Shown here piece after piece: positions 6,786 through 8,415 of a DNA stretch of 8,415 nt; within the stretch, counting starts at the first letter, position 1, and each line of letters opens with the position of its first letter. Under the pieces are notes generated by a model that made no database searches, was not told the origin of the DNA, and was given only the letters and a program-made list of their open reading frames with translations. The translations under genes and the position numbers were made by a program. This stretch comes from Gordoniibacillus chartarius (GTDB lineage: Bacteria; Bacillota; Bacilli; Paenibacillales; NBRC-103111), in the NCBI RefSeq assembly GCF_042432825.1, contig NZ_JBHLWN010000005.1:1-8415 (forward strand), written 5' to 3'.

Positions 6786-7348
6786 CAGGGGCCTTTGCCG
6801 CCATGAACGGGTTGGACTGGGTCATTCTGGCCCTGATCCTGGGCGGGCTCGTGCTTGGCTACACCCGCGGCTTTGTAGGCCAGATCGTTTCGTTCGCGGG
6901 GCTGTTCGTCGCCTACATCATCGCTTATAAGTTTTACGACGACTTAGCCCCGACGATTCAGAAGACGATCGCATTGCCGTCGATGCAAACGTATCAGAAA
7001 TACGAATTTTTCGCCAAGCATCTCAATCTGGAAATGTATTTTGTGAACGCAGTATCGTTTGCACTGCTGTTTTTCGGTGTCAAGCTGGGGCTGGTGGTGG
7101 CGGGGCATGCGCTTCATTTTATCGCCAAAGCCCCCGGCTTGAACTTGCTTAACCGTACCGCCGGTGCGCTGCTTGGCCTGACGGAGGCGCTGCTGCTCGT
7201 TGTTGTAGGAGTCAACGTGATGACGATCATACCGTCCGATCCTATCCAACTGCTGCTGCAGCATTCCTTGCTGTCTCCGTATGCGCTCGAGCACATGCCG
7301 GCCGTCGCGGACAAGCTGCGTCAGCTTTGGGAGAGCGGGGGGACGTAA
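6782..7348 (+). CDS. cvpA: CvpA-family four-pass membrane protein
   Basis: This is a 188-residue integral membrane protein of the CvpA (colicin V production) family, matching in layout Bacillus YshB, the gene after zapA there. Four hydrophobic segments are visible at about 11-27, 34-52, 86-107 and 127-150. Family-like features are GYTRGFVGQIV between the first two helices and LLNRTAGALLGLTEALLL at the start of the fourth. The molecular function of the family is poorly defined; links to envelope and division stress are known in some bacteria. ATG 6782 overlaps the zapA stop (ATGA), suggesting translational coupling. ATG 6803 (MNGLDWVILAL) would give a start closer to that of Bacillus relatives, with a weak AGGGG at 6787-6791, and cannot be excluded. 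The C-terminal about 35 residues are hydrophilic. A terminator lies about 100 bases downstream. Confidence 0.88.
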   Translation: MTGAFAAMNGLDWVILALILGGLVLGYTRGFVGQIVSFAGLFVAYIIAYKFYDDLAPTIQKTIALPSMQTYQKYEFFAKHLNLEMYFVNAVSFALLFFGVKLGLVVAGHALHFIAKAPGLNLLNRTAGALLGLTEALLLVVVGVNVMTIIPSDPIQLLLQHSLLSPYALEHMPAVADKLRQLWESGGT

Positions 7349-7449
7349 ACCTAAGCTCATTACGAGGCAATAGTTACATTCACAACATCGCGAAAATCGC
7401 TATATTGTAGCTAATGCCCGCAAGACCGCAGGAAACGCCCAAATAATGA

Positions 7450-7500
7450 AGCACCCTCGCCGCTGATCCGTTCAGCAACGAGGGTGCTTGGTTTTGTTTG
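7450..7500. terminator. Bidirectional terminator between convergent genes
   Basis: AGCACCCTCG (7450-7459) pairs with CGAGGGTGCT (7479-7488), and after a CC/AA internal mismatch GCTGA (7462-7466) pairs with TCAGC (7472-7476) around TCCGT. Downstream on the plus strand is TGGTTTTGTTTG; on the minus strand the hairpin is followed by TCATTATTT. It sits between the end of cvpA and the end of the minus-strand cupredoxin gene and can serve both. The 100 bases between cvpA and the hairpin show no gene or clear signal. Confidence 0.82.
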
Positions 7501-7513
7501 AAAATTATCGGCA

Positions 7514-7888
7514 TTACTCCACGATCAGCTTGGACACCATCGTCGTATGTCCTTGTCCGCATGGGATCATGCAGCGAATTTCATACGTACCGGCTTTATC
7601 CGGCGTGAACGTGTGCGTCTTTTTGTTTGTATCGACGGTAATTTTCAGATCGGCAATAGCTGCGTTATGCATGCCTTGCTTCGAGTCGAAAGTAATCGTA
7701 ACCGGCTGCCCCTTTTTCACACGGTATTCCGCCTGATCAAACTTCCAGTTCGACGCTTCGATTTTCACTTGCTGAGCGTTCGGATCGGCAGCAGCGCTAG
7801 CCCCGGCGTCAGCCGCCGGCTTCTGTCCGCAAGCCGCAATCCCCATAGCGACAGCCACAATAAACAACAATGCGATAATCTTCTTCAT
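7514..7888 (-). CDS. CuA-type cupredoxin lipoprotein
   Basis: This 124-residue exported copper protein starts at the ATG whose complement lies at 7886-7888, giving MKKIIALLFIVAVAMG and then a lipobox IAAC with Cys20 as the lipidated residue. GGGGGGAT lies upstream on the same strand as a ribosome site. Starting instead at 7927 would put 13 polar residues before the signal peptide, so I reject that. After an Ala/Asp-rich tether (21-40) comes one cupredoxin domain. Its candidate copper ligands are His74 (GMHNAAI), Cys106, Cys110, His114 and Met117, in the arrangement C-x3-C-x3-H-x2-M seen in the CuA site of cytochrome oxidase subunit II and nitrous oxide reductase. It lacks the two membrane helices of oxidase subunit II and no oxidase gene is adjacent. 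It therefore probably acts at the outer face of the membrane in electron transfer or copper handling; the partner is unknown. Confidence 0.87.
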   Translation of the reverse strand: MKKIIALLFIVAVAMGIAACGQKPAADAGASAAADPNAQQVKIEASNWKFDQAEYRVKKGQPVTITFDSKQGMHNAAIADLKITVDTNKKTHTFTPDKAGTYEIRCMIPCGQGHTTMVSKLIVE

Positions 7889-7938
7889 ATACCCGATCCC
7901 CCCGTAAAGGTGATGTTGTGCATGCATGTACAGTCCTT

Positions 7939-7973
7939 ATCATAGCGCATCCGTTGTGAAAATGCAGTGACAA
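7939..7973 (-). promoter_or_regulatory. Candidate promoter and operator of the cupredoxin gene
   Basis: On the minus strand TATGAT (plus-strand 7939-7944) could be the -10 box, about 50 bases before the cupredoxin start codon. No good -35 box is present at the normal distance. Instead an imperfect inverted repeat fills that region: arms TTGTGA (7954-7959) and TGACAA (7968-7973), separated by 8 bases. A poor -35 box plus an adjoining dyad is the usual look of an activator-dependent promoter, and the TTGTGA arm resembles half-sites of redox or Crp/Fnr-type regulators. This is a visual guess. Confidence 0.3.
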
Positions 7974-8148
7974 ACTGTTGACAACCATTTGCAATTGCAC
8001 GCAGACCACAAAGCTTAACGGAGGGTGCCGTCCGATATGGCACTGATTTGTTCTATGTGAAGGTAAAATTCCTGCTAACTGTGCTGTGTTTTTGGCTGTT
8101 GCATACAATGCACAGTACCGGGTACAGGAATACCCTAAAGTTTCAGGG
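7974..8148. other. Intergenic stretch without a supported gene
   Basis: Between the cupredoxin upstream region and the 52-bp array I find no reading frame with a ribosome site and no convincing promoter. Small symmetric elements are present: a perfect palindrome TGCAATTGCA (7990-7999) and a short hairpin GGGTA/TACCC (8120-8124 with 8131-8135) just before the array. TTGACA at 7978-7983 has no -10 box at 16-18 bp. A TACAAT at 8104-8109 has no -35 box. Confidence 0.5.
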
Positions 8149-8415
8149 GGGCCCTAACGACCCAGGACCGCCCAAGAAGGGCCGTCTTTTCGGCACCGAG
8201 GCGCCCCAACAGCCCAAGACCGCCCAAGAAGGGCCGTCTTTTCGGCACCGAAGCGCCCCAACAGCCCAAGACCGCCCAAGAAGGGCTGTCTTTCCGTCAC
8301 CGAGGCGCCCTAACGACCCAAGACCGCCCAAAAAGGGCCGTCTTTCCGGCGCTAAAGCGCCCCAACAGCCGAAGACCGCCCAAGAAGGGCCGTCTTTTCG
8401 GCACCGAGGCGCCCC
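8149..8415. repeat. 52-bp tandem repeat array with a hairpin in each unit
   Basis: Five complete units start at 8149, 8201, 8253, 8305 and 8357, and a sixth begins at 8409 and runs off the window. The spacing is exactly 52 bp throughout, with only a few substitutions and no indels. In each unit AAGAC (AGGAC in the first) and GCCC pair with GGGC and GTCTT around an AAGAA or AAAAA loop, interrupted by one C-C or C-T mismatch (for example 8216-8240). A second, competing hairpin GCCG-TCTTTT-CGGC overlaps the right arm in most units. The period is not a multiple of three, and the minus-strand open frame through it has no ribosome site, so it is very likely non-coding. Its function, if any, is unknown. 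Confidence 0.93.

Noticed and set aside
7978..8006. Plus-strand promoter from TTGACA 7978-7983
   Set aside because: No -10-like hexamer occurs 16-18 bp downstream, and no gene follows.
7809..8108. Minus-strand 99-codon frame overlapping the cupredoxin start
   Set aside because: It reads the signal-peptide region in the wrong frame and has no domain features.
8143..8331. Minus-strand 62-codon frame in the 52-bp array
   Set aside because: The period is not a multiple of three, so the frame shifts from unit to unit. There is no ribosome site, and the product is just the repeat translated in successive frames.
8149..8415. CRISPR array
   Set aside because: The 52-bp units abut one another with no unique spacers and vary along their whole length, and there are no cas genes.

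Overview
The window looks like a GC-rich chromosomal segment from a low-GC-phylum relative such as Paenibacillus, Cohnella or another Paenibacillaceae member. The reasons are a complete Gram-positive tRNA-Phe T-box leader ahead of pheS-pheT, PheS and PheT that read like the Bacillus proteins along their whole length, strong AGGAGG-type ribosome binding sites, and the order pheST-zapA-cvpA, which matches the Bacillus pheST-rnhC-zapA-cvpA-polX-mutS2 neighbourhood without rnhC. The genus is an inference from these features; no database was searched.

Positions 1-468 hold an intrinsic terminator, a sigma-A-type promoter overlapping it, and the T-box leader: Stem I with a UUC specifier, Stem II with an S-turn, Stem III, and a mutually exclusive antiterminator and terminator. 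Then come pheS (469-1503) and pheT (1519-3969), the two subunits of phenylalanyl-tRNA synthetase. A perfect terminator-like hairpin (3994-4038) separates them from the next pair.

Positions 4062-6785 are the unusual part. This is a single reading frame that begins as an ordinary ZapA (FtsZ-ring-associated protein, normally about 85-110 residues) and continues without interruption into roughly 800 residues of Ala/Glu/Gln/Arg-rich predicted coiled coil. Its centre is an array of six complete tandem repeats plus a partial one. Their lengths are 63, 70, 70, 77, 70 and 77 residues, all exact multiples of the seven-residue heptad. The gene overlaps cvpA (6782-7348, four-pass membrane protein) by four bases, so the giant ZapA and CvpA are probably translationally coupled.

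A hairpin that can terminate both strands (7450-7500) separates cvpA from a convergent small lipoprotein with a CuA-type copper site (7514-7888, minus strand). Its upstream region holds an inverted-repeat candidate operator. The window ends in a non-coding tandem array with an exact 52-bp period (8149 to the window end). Each unit can fold into a hairpin, and the array runs off the edge.

The strongest candidates for something undescribed are the heptad-quantised giant ZapA and, second, the 52-bp hairpin array. No phage, insertion sequence, toxin-antitoxin or CRISPR feature was found.
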